This document shows positions 28,548-40,093 of a DNA stretch of 64,000 bases, in pieces. The notes under the pieces were generated by a model. The model was given only the letters and a program-made list of their open reading frames with translations, was not told the origin of the DNA and searched no databases. The position numbers and the translations under genes were made by a program. Origin of the DNA: Candidatus Iainarchaeum sp. (GTDB lineage: Archaea > Micrarchaeota > Micrarchaeia > Anstonellales > Bilamarchaeaceae); contig JAQTME010000006.1 of NCBI GenBank assembly GCA_028714535.1, positions 1 to 64,000 of the forward strand, given 5' to 3'. How positions within the stretch are numbered: the first letter of the stretch is position 1; every line of letters begins with the position of its first letter.

Positions 28548-30532
28548 CCGTTCAGCTTCTTCATCTTCCTGAGGAGCTCCTTCTTGTTCTTCCCTTCGGC
28601 CAGCACGTGCCCGAGGACCTCCGCGATGTCGTCCACCTGGATTATCTCTATCTTTTCGGCCCTTTCCCTGGGCAGGTAGACGTCCTGGGCGTTCGCCTTG
28701 GGTATGAGGACCTTCCTTATGCCGGCATCCATGGCCGCCTCTATCTTCGCGGTTATGCCGCCCACTGGCAGGACGCGGCCGCGGACGTCGAGCGAGCCGG
28801 TCATGGCCATGCCCTGGTGGACCGGTATCGAGGAGAGCGCGGAAATCACGGCGACCGCGGTGGATATCGAGGCGCTGTCGCCTTCCACGCCCTCGTAGGT
28901 CTGCAGGAACTGGATGTGCAGGTCGGTCCGCGTGATCTCGGTCCCGATGTACCGCTTGAAAATCGCGGAAACGTTGTCAACTGCCTCTTTCGCTATCGTT
29001 CCGAGCTTGCCGGTGGCGATTACCTTCCCCTCGCTCCTTGACGCGGCCGGCGTGGCCTCGGCCACTATGGGCAGTATGAGGCCTGCGCGCGAGTCGCCGA
29101 GCACCGCGAGGCCGTTCACGCGCCCTATGGCGTCGCCGCTGGTCACGATGGTCTGGTATTCCTTTTTCATGTCTATTATCCTGGTGCCGAGCTGGCTCTC
29201 GATGGACCTGAAGACCTTCCGCGCCTCGACCACTTCCGCGCGCGTGACCAGCTTGAGGCCGCGGTCCCTGGCCACGTCGCCCGCGGCGCGGATAAGGCCG
29301 CCCAGCTCCCTGAGGTTGAGCGCGAACTTCTTCCTCCTGCCTGACATGCGCCTGGATTCCTCGATTATCTCGTTCACGGCGCCGGGATCGAACGGCGGTA
29401 TGCGCCCGTCGCGCTTTATCTCCTGGGCCACGAAACGCACCAGCTTGTCCTCGTTCTCCGGCGTGTCGTCCATGAAGTCCTCGACGTAAATCTCATAGCC
29501 GCCGCCCCGTATCCTGGAGCGGAGCGCGGGATGGAGGTGTGCCATGTCCGGAAGGTTGCCCGAGGCGACGAGCACGAAGTCCGTGGGGATGGGCTGGGTC
29601 TTGACAAGCGCGCCTGAGCTCATCTCGCTCTGCCCGGTTATCGGGTATCTCTTCTCCTGCATGGCCGTGAGCAGCTCCTGCTGCCAGTTGAGCTTCAGCG
29701 ATGCTATCTCGTCTATGAACAGCACGCCCCTGCTCGCCTGGTGGATCGCGCCCGCTTCAACGCGCAAGTGCGCTGGCGTGCCCAGGCCCCCGCTCTGCAG
29801 CGGGTCGTGCTTGACATCGCCGAGCAGCGAGCCTGCGCGCGAGCCGGTCGCGTCTATGAACGGCGCGGTCATGCGCTCGCTGTTGTCGACTATGAGCTTT
29901 GGGGTCGCGTCCTCGCGCGGCATCAGCCTCCGCCCGAGCCCGGCTGTGGCATTGGACAGTATGTAGAGCAGGCCGAGGCCCAGCATGGTCACTATTATGA
30001 ACCATTTGACGCTGTCCGTGAGCTGGGCGTAAAGCCCCACGTAGAGCAGTATGAGGCCGAGGCTGCCGATAATGAATATCGACGGGATGCCCTTGTGCTC
30101 GGCCTCCTGCTTCTGGAACGCGAGCCTGCGGCCGAGCCCTGTGCGGATTTTTTTCGGCAGCTCGTTTTTCGGCGCTGTCCTGAGCGTTTCAATCTCCCGC
30201 GGGGAGAAGTACCTCAGCAGGCCGTTCTTCTTCAGGTAATCGTGTTCCGGATAGGTCTTGACCACGCGGACGACGGGCTGGTTCTCGTTGTTCGGGTTCG
30301 GGTATACGAGCACGTCCTCCAGCGTCTCGGCCTGCATCAGCTCTGCCATGGCCTGGGCCATCATGCTCTTGCCGGTGCCAGGGGAGCCCATGAGCAGGAC
30401 GTTGCGCTTCTGCCTGGCCGCCTTCCGTATGATTTCCACTGCCTTGTCCTGCCCGATTATCTGGTCGATGAGCTTCTCTGGGACAGGGACTTCGGCTGTA
30501 CTGCTGTATTTCATGAGGAGGGTATATTGCAC
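28544..30532 (-). CDS. lonB: ATP-dependent Lon protease, archaeal membrane type
   Basis: [33 protein letters not shown] (Ser), [14 protein letters not shown] (Lys); two TM segments in AAA domain. Confidence 0.95.
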   Translation of the reverse strand: MQYTLLMKYSSTAEVPVPEKLIDQIIGQDKAVEIIRKAARQKRNVLLMGSPGTGKSMMAQAMAELMQAETLEDVLVYPNPNNENQPVVRVVKTYPEHDYLKKNGLLRYFSPREIETLRTAPKNELPKKIRTGLGRRLAFQKQEAEHKGIPSIFIIGSLGLILLYVGLYAQLTDSVKWFIIVTMLGLGLLYILSNATAGLGRRLMPREDATPKLIVDNSERMTAPFIDATGSRAGSLLGDVKHDPLQSGGLGTPAHLRVEAGAIHQASRGVLFIDEIASLKLNWQQELLTAMQEKRYPITGQSEMSSGALVKTQPIPTDFVLVASGNLPDMAHLHPALRSRIRGGGYEIYVEDFMDDTPENEDKLVRFVAQEIKRDGRIPPFDPGAVNEIIEESRRMSGRRKKFALNLRELGGLIRAAGDVARDRGLKLVTRAEVVEARKVFRSIESQLGTRIIDMKKEYQTIVTSGDAIGRVNGLAVLGDSRAGLILPIVAEATPAASRSEGKVIATGKLGTIAKEAVDNVSAIFKRYIGTEITRTDLHIQFLQTYEGVEGDSASISTAVAVISALSSIPVHQGMAMTGSLDVRGRVLPVGGITAKIEAAMDAGIRKVLIPKANAQDVYLPRERAEKIEIIQVDDIAEVLGHVLAEGKNKKELLRKMKKLNG

Positions 30533-30560
30533 GACGGAATATAAATTCCTTTGCCCGCGG

Positions 30561-33500
30561 CTACTCCTTTTTCCTGAAGCGGAAGGTGCCGCGCAGGTAA
30601 AGCGCCACCAGCGCGAAGACTATGACCGCGGTGGTGAGGAGCGGGACCGCCAGGTCCTGCAGCGCGGCGACGCCCGGCGAGACGGACGCCTTGGCGCCTG
30701 TGCCTGCGGCCGCGTTGAGGTTTAGCACCAGGACCGGCTGGCCGTTCTGGAAGAGCGCGATGTTGTACTGCCCGGCCGCCTGCGGGGTGAAGTTAAGCTG
30801 GCCGTTCGCATCGGTCGTCCCCGTAATCCTGGTGCCGTTGGGGCCGGCTATCACCACGTCGCAGTTCCTGCAGAGCCCGCCGCTGGCCATGGTCGGGTTT
30901 ATGACCACCGCCTCCCCGACAGGGACTCCCACGACCGGAGCGGCGATTGTGACGTTGAGCGGATTGATGCAGAAGTGTTGCGTGCAGTTGAGCCCCTGGG
31001 CGCAGGGGCGGCAGTCAGGCGCTTCGCCGCACTGCCACTGCTCGGCGACCGCGTGGGCGGCTATGCGGCCGCATGCGGTTATGTTAGAGCAGGAGCCGCT
31101 CGTCCGGCCGAGCGGGATGTCGCAGCGCTGGTTGTCCGCGCACTGGTCGTCGGCAGCGCAGCATGAGGGGGCGATGCACTGCGGTGGCTGCGCCACGCAC
31201 TGGTGGCCCTGGCAGGTCTGGTTGGCGCCGCAGGGGCAGGGCACGCAGGAACCGGCGGAACAGCGCTCATCCGACGCGCAGTCGGAATCCATGGTGCACT
31301 CGGGCGGCGTGTATGCCACGCACTGGTGGCTCTGGCAGGTCTGGTTGGCGCTGCAGGCCGAGTCGGAGCAGCATTCGTAGGGATTGCACAGGTGGTCGGC
31401 CACCTGGCCGCAGGGGCACGGCACCGCCACACAGGAGCCGTCGGAGCACATCTCATCCATGGCGCAGTCGCCGTCGCGCTGGCACAGGGGCTGGGGCTGG
31501 CTGTGGTCGGATTCCTGAGAGCGTAACGTTACGTTCCGGGTCTCTGAATCACCCCGGCTCCCGGCGCTGGAGAATGCCGTTGCGTTGTAGTAGTAGAAGC
31601 CGTAGCTGAGGTTCGTGAAGTTGGCGAAGTAGTCCGAGGTGTACCCGACCGATAAGCGCGTGAGGTTCCCGAACCGGTCGTAGAGGTAGATGGTGACGTT
31701 TGCCAAGCTGCCGCTCAGGACGGAAACGTTTATCTGGACGTATTTGTGCTTCTTGGTGCCGTTGTCCGAGATGTTCACGAAGGAAACGACCGGCGTCAGG
31801 CTGTCTATGTTGAAGTTGATTGTGGAGCTGTTGGTGTTGCCGGCGCTGTCGTTGTCATAGACCGTGATGTTGTCGAGCCCCTCGGGGCCTGTGAAGGAGC
31901 CGTTGTCGCAGGACGGGAGCGCGACGGGCGCGGCGCCGTTGAGCACGTACCAGCAGGAGACTAGGTTGGTGTCGTTGGCCGTGTAGTTCAGGGCGATGGA
32001 GGTGTAATTGTACCACTTGCCCTGCACCGGGCTCTGGACGGATATCTGCGGCACAATGCTGTCTATGTTGAAGCCGACTGTGGAGCTGTTGACGTTGCCG
32101 GCCGAGTCGTTGTCATAGACTGTTATGGTGTTGTTCTGCTGGACGCCGGTGATTGTGGTGTTGGCGCAGCCGGGGAGCGCGACGGGCGCGGCGCCGTTGA
32201 GCACGTACCAGCAGGAGACCAGGTTGGTGTCGTTGGCCGTGTAGTTCAGGGCTACGCTGGTCGAATCGTACCATGTGCCCTCTGTCGGCGCCTGGATTGA
32301 GACCTGCGGCGTTATGCTGTCTATGTTGAAGCCGACGGTGGAGCTGTTGGTGTAGCCGACGCTGTCGTTGGCATATACGGTTATGGTGTTGTTCTGCTGG
32401 ATGCCTGTGATTGTGGTGTTGGCGCAGGAGGGCAGCAGGACCGGCGCGGCGCCGTTGAGCACGTACCAGCACGACTGCAGCTCGAAGCCGCCGACGGTGT
32501 AATTCAGCGCCAGGATGGTGGAGTTGTAAGGCGTGGCGTTGGCCGGGGCCTGGATAGAGACCTGCGGGAGCGGCCTCGGCGTTGATTCGTCCGTCCAGTT
32601 GGGATTACCGTAGCAGTTGGGCTCGGCCGTCGCGACCTTGATGGTCCCGTTCCAGTCGGTCTTCCCGTTGCCGTTGTCGTCCACCCCGTTGTTGCACTGG
32701 ACGCAGGTGCCGGCGTTGCCGTCCGCGCCGACCTCAAGGCCCTGGTACCAGCCGATGCTCGACTGGTTGGTGTCGGACATGTTGAAGGCGGACGAGCCGC
32801 AGGCGAGGCGATAGTCATTGGTACTGCTATTCACAAACAACGGGTTCGCTACCACATCTCCCGTCCCATTTAGGGGGGAGGACACCCCGTAAAACACGTT
32901 GTAGGAACTATTCGGGATGTTGGGGTAAGTATAGTTGAAGTACGTTATGTTCGCAAATATGTTATTCTTCATGAATGCGTTGCCACCCCAGTAGAAAAAG
33001 CTCGCCCTGGCGAAAGTGTTGTTTTCGGCATAGACGCTTGCGGCGTTGGCGGTGTACGCCATGCTGACATTGTATATGAGGTTGTTGTAAATACGGGAAT
33101 TGCCGTTGAAAACGTCGATGGCAACTCCGATGTTGGCAATGGTGTTGTTCATTATGATGTTGCTGGAAGACCCGCCTCCCAGGACTACACCATTGGAGCC
33201 CGATGAGCCTCCGATGACGTTGTTCTTTATGGTTTGGTTATTGTAGGGCGAGACTATGGCCTGGCCATTGCTGAGAACGGTCATGTCAGATACGGTGCCG
33301 TAGCCGGCGTTGAAGGTTATTGTATTGCCGCTGGTTGAAGTGAGGATTGTGATTCCGGGCCCCGAGCCCTGCAGCGCAAGGCCTACCCTGTTCACCACAA
33401 TGTTCCCGCTGTAGGTGCCTGGCGCTATCATTATTATCTGGGCTGGCGGTGCACCGGATGCCAAGTCTGCTGCCTTCTGTATTGTCGCGAACGGCTTTGT

Positions 33501-34502
33501 CTGGCTTCCGTCCCCTGTCGAGTCATTCCCGTTTGTCCCGTCAACATACCAGATTGGGCCGTCATAGGGCAAAGGCCCCAGGTCAACGCACGGCCCAAGG
33601 TACCAGCCCCTGTTGCTCAGGTTTCCTTCCGAGCTGTTTACCGCCGGGCTGCCGCACATCAGCCTGTAGTCGTTGCTGGTGTAGTTCACGAAAAACGGGT
33701 TTGCATAAATGTCCCCGGTTCCGTCCGTCAAGCCGCTAAACTCAGAAATGTCGCTGTAGATATTGTACCTTGAGGTTGGAGAGGCGCCCTGGTGGAACGT
33801 TCCCACGCCACGGAATATGTTGTTCTTCATGACCATCGATGGCCCAGAACTGAGGACGAGAGAAGGGTAGGCGTTTATCTTTGCGAAAGTGTTGTTGTAG
33901 AGATAGGTGGGGCTGCTCACTCCCGCGATCATTGCGTATGGGCTGGTTGTTATGTTATAGAAAAGATTGTTGTAGATATGTAGGTTATCCCCGTATTCCT
34001 TGAATATCACCGTGGGGGCGGATATGTTGGCGAATATGTTGTTTATGACGTATATGTTTGAGTACCCCCCGGCCGACATGAGAGTGAAGGCTTTGCCGGT
34101 TATTGTGCAGTCCCGGACTGTCGGATTTTGCACGGAGTTGGATAGCTTGATTGAATAGTCGCCCTGGGTTGTTATCTTGAAGCCGGCAACGGTTACTCCT
34201 CCGGAGGATACGGTCACTGCCAATGCGGTGCCCTGGATTGTCGTGTTGTCCCTTCCGGCGCCCTGCAATGTGAGGTTTGTCTTGTTTACCACGACATCCT
34301 CGGTGTAGGTCCCATTGAAGACATATACCGTGTCATTCGCGTTCGCCTGCCCTATCGCATAATTTATCGTGAGGCATGGCGAGGCGGAGTCCGTGCACGT
34401 GCTGTTGTCCGTCCCGTTCGTAGCCACGTAAAGCGAGGCGAAGGACGGGCTGGCGAGTAGCATTATGAGAGCGGCTATTGTTATAATGTATGACATCCTC
34501 AT
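30561..34502 (-). CDS. Giant surface protein: right-handed beta-helix, three Ig-like repeats, Cys-rich repeats, C-terminal TM anchor
   Basis: [38 protein letters not shown]; repeats [49 protein letters not shown]-term TM then RFRKKE. Confidence 0.88.
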   Translation of the reverse strand: MRMSYIITIAALIMLLASPSFASLYVATNGTDNSTCTDSASPCLTINYAIGQANANDTVYVFNGTYTEDVVVNKTNLTLQGAGRDNTTIQGTALAVTVSSGGVTVAGFKITTQGDYSIKLSNSVQNPTVRDCTITGKAFTLMSAGGYSNIYVINNIFANISAPTVIFKEYGDNLHIYNNLFYNITTSPYAMIAGVSSPTYLYNNTFAKINAYPSLVLSSGPSMVMKNNIFRGVGTFHQGASPTSRYNIYSDISEFSGLTDGTGDIYANPFFVNYTSNDYRLMCGSPAVNSSEGNLSNRGWYLGPCVDLGPLPYDGPIWYVDGTNGNDSTGDGSQTKPFATIQKAADLASGAPPAQIIMIAPGTYSGNIVVNRVGLALQGSGPGITILTSTSGNTITFNAGYGTVSDMTVLSNGQAIVSPYNNQTIKNNVIGGSSGSNGVVLGGGSSSNIIMNNTIANIGVAIDVFNGNSRIYNNLIYNVSMAYTANAASVYAENNTFARASFFYWGGNAFMKNNIFANITYFNYTYPNIPNSSYNVFYGVSSPLNGTGDVVANPLFVNSSTNDYRLACGSSAFNMSDTNQSSIGWYQGLEVGADGNAGTCVQCNNGVDDNGNGKTDWNGTIKVATAEPNCYGNPNWTDESTPRPLPQVSIQAPANATPYNSTILALNYTVGGFELQSCWYVLNGAAPVLLPSCANTTITGIQQNNTITVYANDSVGYTNSSTVGFNIDSITPQVSIQAPTEGTWYDSTSVALNYTANDTNLVSCWYVLNGAAPVALPGCANTTITGVQQNNTITVYDNDSAGNVNSSTVGFNIDSIVPQISVQSPVQGKWYNYTSIALNYTANDTNLVSCWYVLNGAAPVALPSCDNGSFTGPEGLDNITVYDNDSAGNTNSSTINFNIDSLTPVVSFVNISDNGTKKHKYVQINVSVLSGSLANVTIYLYDRFGNLTRLSVGYTSDYFANFTNLSYGFYYYNATAFSSAGSRGDSETRNVTLRSQESDHSQPQPLCQRDGDCAMDEMCSDGSCVAVPCPCGQVADHLCNPYECCSDSACSANQTCQSHQCVAYTPPECTMDSDCASDERCSAGSCVPCPCGANQTCQGHQCVAQPPQCIAPSCCAADDQCADNQRCDIPLGRTSGSCSNITACGRIAAHAVAEQWQCGEAPDCRPCAQGLNCTQHFCINPLNVTIAAPVVGVPVGEAVVINPTMASGGLCRNCDVVIAGPNGTRITGTTDANGQLNFTPQAAGQYNIALFQNGQPVLVLNLNAAAGTGAKASVSPGVAALQDLAVPLLTTAVIVFALVALYLRGTFRFRKKE

Positions 34503-34581
34503 GGAGGTATAATTACATTAAAACGCTTTAAAAAGAGATGACTGATTTTCCTGCACGGAACGGCCTGGAAACCTCCGGAGC

Positions 34582-35811
34582 TCATGAAACGGTCGTGAGG
34601 CCATCGAACGCGATGCGCGGGGCGGACAGCCCGCCGAGCGTGCGGACGCCCTTTTCCACTGCAGCTATGTCGGCGAACATCCTGAACACGTTCCCGCTCA
34701 GCATGAAGCCGCGCACGGGCGTGCGCCTCCCCTTGTCCACCAGGAATGCGACGCTCACCTCCAGGCCGAAATCGCCGGTGGTGGCGTTGGCGGTGTGCGA
34801 GCCGTGCATGGAGTGTATCTCCAGGTGGCGGCCGATGCCTGAGAGGTCCTTCCTGTCGCCACCCGGTATGGTGATGTTGGACTGCCCTATGGAGGGCTGC
34901 CGCTCGTAGGACTCCCTGCCGCACGCGCCGGCCTGCCTTTCCCCTGCCAGCGCAGCTGTCTCGCGGTCGGACAGGAACGATGCGACAGTGCCGCGGTCCA
35001 CAAGCGGCCTGCGGGCAGACGGCGTGCCCTCGTCATCGAACGGACGCGCCTCAGCGCCTTCCGCCAGCCCATCGTCGCACAGCGTGAATTTTTCCGAGAA
35101 CATCCTTGCGCCCTGCCTGAGCCGGGTGGTCTTCCTGCGCTTCCAATCCGCTGAAAACGACTGGAGGAAGACGTCCATGATGCTGTCCAGCGCCTCGAGT
35201 TCCAGGACAACCGTGCAATCGCCGCTTTCGGGCTTTTTCGCGCCACGCATGGCCTTCGCCATCTCCGCGGCTTTCATGCCTGCGTCGCGGAGCGACGATT
35301 GCGTGGGCGCGCGGTTGGAGGTCAGGTAGGCGAAGCCGAAGCCGTCGCCGTCCATGCACTCCGTGTAGGCCGAGAACCAGGTCTTGTCGTAGGCGCCCGA
35401 GAATCCGCTGCTGTTCTCCAGCCCCACGTGTGAATTCCCGCTGGACAGCATGACGCGGGCCCTGCCGCCCTTTGATTGCGCTGCTTCGCGCACGGTCCCG
35501 ACATAGCCGCGCAGCTCTGCATAGTCCATGGCGGCGAGCTGCGGGTCGAATATGTCCGGCTTCGCACAATCGCTCCGGGGCGCGAAGGAGAAGCCGCTCC
35601 TGACCGAGAAGCGTGATAGCCTTTTCGCGCGCCCAACCGCCTTTTCCACCTCATCATCGCGCTGGCAGTAGGCGAACCCCAGCCGGCCGTTCTCAAGAAC
35701 GCGGATGCCATAGCCAGCTGACGCAGCGGATTCCTTCACCTTGAGCTCGTCCCCGGTGAACGTGAAGCTGGCCGAGTCAGAGCGGGAATGGTATATCTCG
35801 TGCGCGGGCAT
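34582..35811 (-). CDS. TldD/PmbA-family metallopeptidase-like protein
   Basis: Domain layout and GSHTANATTGDFGLEVSVAFLVDKGRRTPVRGFMLSGN. Confidence 0.85.
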   Translation of the reverse strand: MPAHEIYHSRSDSASFTFTGDELKVKESAASAGYGIRVLENGRLGFAYCQRDDEVEKAVGRAKRLSRFSVRSGFSFAPRSDCAKPDIFDPQLAAMDYAELRGYVGTVREAAQSKGGRARVMLSSGNSHVGLENSSGFSGAYDKTWFSAYTECMDGDGFGFAYLTSNRAPTQSSLRDAGMKAAEMAKAMRGAKKPESGDCTVVLELEALDSIMDVFLQSFSADWKRRKTTRLRQGARMFSEKFTLCDDGLAEGAEARPFDDEGTPSARRPLVDRGTVASFLSDRETAALAGERQAGACGRESYERQPSIGQSNITIPGGDRKDLSGIGRHLEIHSMHGSHTANATTGDFGLEVSVAFLVDKGRRTPVRGFMLSGNVFRMFADIAAVEKGVRTLGGLSAPRIAFDGLTTVS

Positions 35812-35843
35812 ATTGGTTTAAATCCGCACGGAGGATTAAAAAC

Positions 35844-36374
35844 ATGAGACTTTTCACCGCCGTGCCGGTGCCCGCTGAGCTCCGCGAGAGGATGGCAGCG
35901 CTTGGAAAGGAGATACGCCAGGAGGGCATCGTGCCTGTGAAGCCGGAGAACATGCACCTGACGCTGAAATTCCTCGGCGAAACCGACGAGCGGAAGCTCG
36001 CCGGGCTGGAGCAGGCGCTGCGCGGCATCAGGTTCGCCCCTTTCAGCTGCATTGTGAAGGGCGTGGGCGTTTTCCCTGACGAGCACTATATCAAGGTCGT
36101 CTGGGCAGGGGTGGAAAGCGGCGGGAAGCTCGAGGCGCTCGCAAAGGACGTCCAGCAGCCGCTGCGCGGCTTCGGCGATGACGAGCGGTTTTCCGCGCAC
36201 ATAACGATAGCCAGGGTTAAGAGAAGGGCGGACCTGCGCCAATTCCTCGAAAAGCACAGGAACGACGAGTTCGGCGCTTTCACCGTCTCTTCGTTCGAAC
36301 TGATACAGAGCGTGCTAGGGCCCGAAGGCCCGAAATATTCTACGATAGCAGAATTTGAAGCGGGCGCATTTTGA
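35844..36374 (+). CDS. thpR: RNA 2',3'-cyclic phosphodiesterase
   Basis: MRLFTAVPVPAELRERM, NMHLTLKFLGE (HxTx), SAHITIARVK (HxTx). Confidence 0.95.
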   Translation: MRLFTAVPVPAELRERMAALGKEIRQEGIVPVKPENMHLTLKFLGETDERKLAGLEQALRGIRFAPFSCIVKGVGVFPDEHYIKVVWAGVESGGKLEALAKDVQQPLRGFGDDERFSAHITIARVKRRADLRQFLEKHRNDEFGAFTVSSFELIQSVLGPEGPKYSTIAEFEAGAF

Positions 36375-36378
36375 AGAT

Positions 36379-38982
36379 TCAGCCTGCTTTCCTGCCCCTG
36401 TAGATGATGTATGCGGCGCATGCGATTGCCGCGACGATCAAGGCGAGCCAGACCGGCTGGCCTGTGACCGCATCGGATATGGCGGTCGCCAGGGGCGTCT
36501 CCTTCTGCTGCGGAGCGGCAAGCGGGTGCGAGTATATGCTTATGGACCTGCCGCCTTTGACTGAAGTGAATGTGTAGGTGCCGGTTTCGTTCAGCGGAAG
36601 GCTGAATCCGCCGTTGGCATCGGTGGTGCCGCGTCCTCTGGCTCCGGATGGCGAAACCCAGGTGATTTCACAGTATGCGCACGGCCCTGAGGCGCTGGTG
36701 ACCGTGAGCGTGACCCCTCCGGCTGCCTCGGCTGGAGCTGACATGGCAGGCTGCGACACACAGCTGCCGGCGTCGCAGTACTGCCCTGTGGGGCACTCGG
36801 AGCCCAGGGTGCAGCCCGTCTCCGAAGTAGCGTTCCCAGGCGCAGTCTGGTTCGTCATATTGGTCTGGTTCTGTTGCGGGGGCAAGGCCGGCTTGTCCAC
36901 GCAGGCGTGGCTGGCGCAGGACTGGTTGGCCTGGCAGTCCGAATCCGCGCAGCAGGCGTATGGAACGCACGCGTGGTTCTCCACAGCGCCGCAGGCGCAT
37001 TGGACTGCAACGCACGAGTTGCCGCTGCACGTCTCGCTGGCTGTGCAGTCCGAATCTGCACAGCACGCGTAGGCCACGCACTGGTGGTCCTGGACAACGC
37101 CGCATGCGCAGGCGACTGCCACGCATGAGCCGCCTGAGCACGCCTCTGCGGCCGGGCAATCCCCGTCTGCAGCGCACTCGGGAGACGGCGAAGATGAGGA
37201 TGAGGACTGCTCCTGAACCCTTGAGAATGTGCGCGTCCCGCCGGTGCCCGTATTGTTGGCATCGTCGGTGCATGCCACGCTCCAGTTGTGGCCGCCCAGG
37301 GCGATGCCTGTGATTACGAAGCTAGTGGGCGTGCCGTTGAGCACCGAGCTGTTCGTCTGGTTGGAGGCGCCGTCAAGGAAGACTGAGCAGTTCAGGATGG
37401 CGCTCGTGTCGTCCACGGCAGTGAACCTGAATGTCATGGTGGCTGGGCTGAAGGAACTGCCGTTGGCTGGGGAGTTCAGGGTGACTGCCGGCGCCGTGGT
37501 ATCGCCAAGCACCAGGATGCCGAAGGTGCTGAATGAGCTGACGTTCGAGAGGGCGAGGGCATTCGTCACCGTGTCCGGCGTGGCGTTCATCTGGAGCCAG
37601 GTGCCGTTATACTTCCAGAGGCTGAAGCGGGCCTCGTCGTAGCCCCCTGCGGCCACTTCCGCATCGGTCCAGGCCCAGGACAGGGAGTCTATTGACGAGC
37701 CTGCAGCCGGGGAGATGGTCAGGAATTTTCCGGAGAAGCTGGTATAGTTGTCCGGCAGGGCCGCAGGAAGGGAAGACCAGTTCATGGAATAGGATTCGGA
37801 TACGTCGAGGTCGTCATTCAGCGAGAGGTTGGTGAATTGTGAGACGTTGCCGGTCGGGTTGTCGAAGATGGCCGCGGCGAAGCTGAGGGTGAGGGGAACG
37901 CCATCACTGGATACGCTGAAGTCGTCGGTGTTGTTGTAGTAGTGTTCCGAAGTCAGGTTGGTCAGGGTGGACTGCAGAACGTAGGCGCCGCCGAGAAGGT
38001 TCATGAAGACGCTGTTCCCCATGAGGATGTTGTTGCTGGAGTCGCTGGTAAAGTAGAGGCCGTAGAGCATGTTGTTGTAGGCCGAGTTGCCGATGACGGT
38101 GTTGTTGAAGGCGTGGTTGAAGTAGAAGCCGTAGAGCGTGTTGTTGTAGCCGGAGTTGCCGGTGAGGCTGTTGTTGACTGTGTAGTGGAGGTAGAAGCCG
38201 CTGTCTGAGTTGTTGTAGGCGACGTTGTTGGCGATGACGCTGTCCCGGGGGTAGTAGAAGTAGAAACCGTGTATGAAGTTGCCATAGGCTATGTTGTTGG
38301 AGACGTTTACCGGGCCTGGCTCGTCTTCCAGTAAAAAGTTGAAGCCGTAATACGAATTGTTGTAGGCGGTATTGTTGAACAGGGTGTTATAGGCGCTGCT
38401 GTAGAGGTAGAAGCCGTCATGCGAGTTGTTGTAGGCGATGTTGTTGGAGAAGAGGTTGTTGACGCTTATGGAGAGCTGGAAACCGCTGTAGTTGCTGGCA
38501 GACGCGGTGTTATTGTAGAGGGTGTTGTTGTGGCTGTAATCGAGGAAGAATGCCGATACCGAGCTGTTGGTGACTGAATTGTTGTAAAGGTCGCTGTAGT
38601 TGGACTCGCGGAGGTAAACCGCCCGGTCGTATCCTGACAGCCGGCAGTTCCTGACAGTCACGTTTTGCACTGAGCCGAGTACGCCGTTAAGCACGATGCC
38701 TGAGGTGGTGTTGAAAGAGAGGTCTGTGCTGCCAAAGGGGAGATTGCTGGTGATGTTGTGGCCGCCGCAGTCTAAAATTACGTCGGATACGTTGATGTCG
38801 ATGCAGGTGACGTGGTCATTCCACGCCGGGATGGCTGGAACTATGAAGGGCGCCCCTGTGAGGTCCGTGGTGAGGGAGTAGGTGCCAGGGCTGGACAGCA
38901 CCGAGCAGTTTGAAACATTTATGGCAAAGGTAGAAGAGGCCACCAGCACTATGAACGCCAGGGGAACAAGCAGGGATTTCAT
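36379..38982 (-). CDS. NosD-like beta-helix surface protein with Cys-rich repeats and C-terminal anchor
   Basis: Start moved to MKSLLVPLAFIVLVASSTFA; many NNxAYNNS repeats; CACGVVQDHQCVAYACCADSDC repeats. Confidence 0.88.
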   Translation of the reverse strand: MKSLLVPLAFIVLVASSTFAINVSNCSVLSSPGTYSLTTDLTGAPFIVPAIPAWNDHVTCIDINVSDVILDCGGHNITSNLPFGSTDLSFNTTSGIVLNGVLGSVQNVTVRNCRLSGYDRAVYLRESNYSDLYNNSVTNSSVSAFFLDYSHNNTLYNNTASASNYSGFQLSISVNNLFSNNIAYNNSHDGFYLYSSAYNTLFNNTAYNNSYYGFNFLLEDEPGPVNVSNNIAYGNFIHGFYFYYPRDSVIANNVAYNNSDSGFYLHYTVNNSLTGNSGYNNTLYGFYFNHAFNNTVIGNSAYNNMLYGLYFTSDSSNNILMGNSVFMNLLGGAYVLQSTLTNLTSEHYYNNTDDFSVSSDGVPLTLSFAAAIFDNPTGNVSQFTNLSLNDDLDVSESYSMNWSSLPAALPDNYTSFSGKFLTISPAAGSSIDSLSWAWTDAEVAAGGYDEARFSLWKYNGTWLQMNATPDTVTNALALSNVSSFSTFGILVLGDTTAPAVTLNSPANGSSFSPATMTFRFTAVDDTSAILNCSVFLDGASNQTNSSVLNGTPTSFVITGIALGGHNWSVACTDDANNTGTGGTRTFSRVQEQSSSSSSPSPECAADGDCPAAEACSGGSCVAVACACGVVQDHQCVAYACCADSDCTASETCSGNSCVAVQCACGAVENHACVPYACCADSDCQANQSCASHACVDKPALPPQQNQTNMTNQTAPGNATSETGCTLGSECPTGQYCDAGSCVSQPAMSAPAEAAGGVTLTVTSASGPCAYCEITWVSPSGARGRGTTDANGGFSLPLNETGTYTFTSVKGGRSISIYSHPLAAPQQKETPLATAISDAVTGQPVWLALIVAAIACAAYIIYRGRKAG
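37274..37426. repeat. 153-bp perfect repeat, copy 1
   Basis: Identical to 41274-41426. Confidence 0.95.
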
Positions 38983-39103
38983 GACATTGTAGCGCAGGGA
39001 ACATATAAAAAGAATGCCGTGCGCCCACGCCGATTGTGCCGGCCGCCAGCCCTGGCGGATGGGCATGGAAAAAATCGGGATAAAGAAAAATAAAGAAGAA
39101 AAT

Positions 39104-40051
39104 TCACGCCAACGCGTTCATGACCTGCTGTATCTTCGCGTACTCAGGGCTGGCTATGATGACATAGAGCGCCTTGCCCTCGGACATGCCCCAGGCGAAG
39201 CCGGCCGCGGTGGCGGCTGCGGAAACCTTGTCCTTGGTCGTCTTTGTGGCGTCAACAAGGATGTAGAAGGTCGGCGTGCCTGCGCTTTGGGTGTTAGCCT
39301 GGGACATCGTGCCCCACTCACTGGTAAATACGGCGACCTTTGCCACGTACGTCCTGTTGTCCACGCATGCGTTGAACTTCACGGTGTCGATGCCGGCCAC
39401 GGTCGCGCCAAGCGCCTTGAGGTTGGCCTGGGAATACTTCCCGTTGTTCTCAGAGGTGTCCTGGGCGTTGAATATCGCGTCGTGCATCTCGAAGAACTTG
39501 CCCTGGTCCTGCGCGCAGAAGGCGGCATTGGCCGCGTTGACCGATTCGTCTGCTGCGGAATCGTCGCCAAGGAAAGCCACCGGGATGAACCTGAAGCTCG
39601 CCTTGCCCGCGTCCACGTAGTCAGTTTCGAACTTCTTGACCGTTCCGGTTATGGCCGCGTATTGGGCAGCGTATGGCTTGCCCCAGGCCATGCCGCAGAA
39701 CGGGCACTGGAAGTCTGAGAATTCAAGCAGCGAAACCTTGCTGCCGGCCTGGCCCATGAGCGGCGCCAGTTCCATTGACGGTGGAAGCACCATGGTCTTG
39801 ACAACTTCTGCGGGCGGCGTGTTGTTCACCGGCTGCGTGTTGTTCGCAGGCGGCTGCTGTTGCTGCGTATTGTTGCACTGCGGCGCCGCGGCCTTCACAA
39901 GGCCGAAGCCCTGGGTGAAGACCGAGACCACCAGCAGGCATGCCAGCACGGCTATTGCAACACCGTACATAGTATCCTTGCTGATTGTTATGGTATCCTG
40001 TTCTCCCAAATAAATCACCTCAAATCGGAAAAAAGTTAAGCATATTCGCAC
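39104..40051 (-). CDS. Membrane-anchored DsbA-like thioredoxin-fold protein
   Basis: VSLLEFSDFQCPFCGMAWGKPYAAQ; N-terminal TM; start uncertain. Confidence 0.88.
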   Translation of the reverse strand: MRICLTFFRFEVIYLGEQDTITISKDTMYGVAIAVLACLLVVSVFTQGFGLVKAAAPQCNNTQQQQPPANNTQPVNNTPPAEVVKTMVLPPSMELAPLMGQAGSKVSLLEFSDFQCPFCGMAWGKPYAAQYAAITGTVKKFETDYVDAGKASFRFIPVAFLGDDSAADESVNAANAAFCAQDQGKFFEMHDAIFNAQDTSENNGKYSQANLKALGATVAGIDTVKFNACVDNRTYVAKVAVFTSEWGTMSQANTQSAGTPTFYILVDATKTTKDKVSAAATAAGFAWGMSEGKALYVIIASPEYAKIQQVMNALA

Positions 40052-40093
40052 TGGCGTTTATATAAATGTTTTGAAAACTTCCGGCAGCGGCCG

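Noticed and set aside
28091-30544. Plus ORFs 28091-29041 and 29741-30544
   Set aside because: Out-of-frame/antisense to DUF373 and LonB, both clearly recognised families
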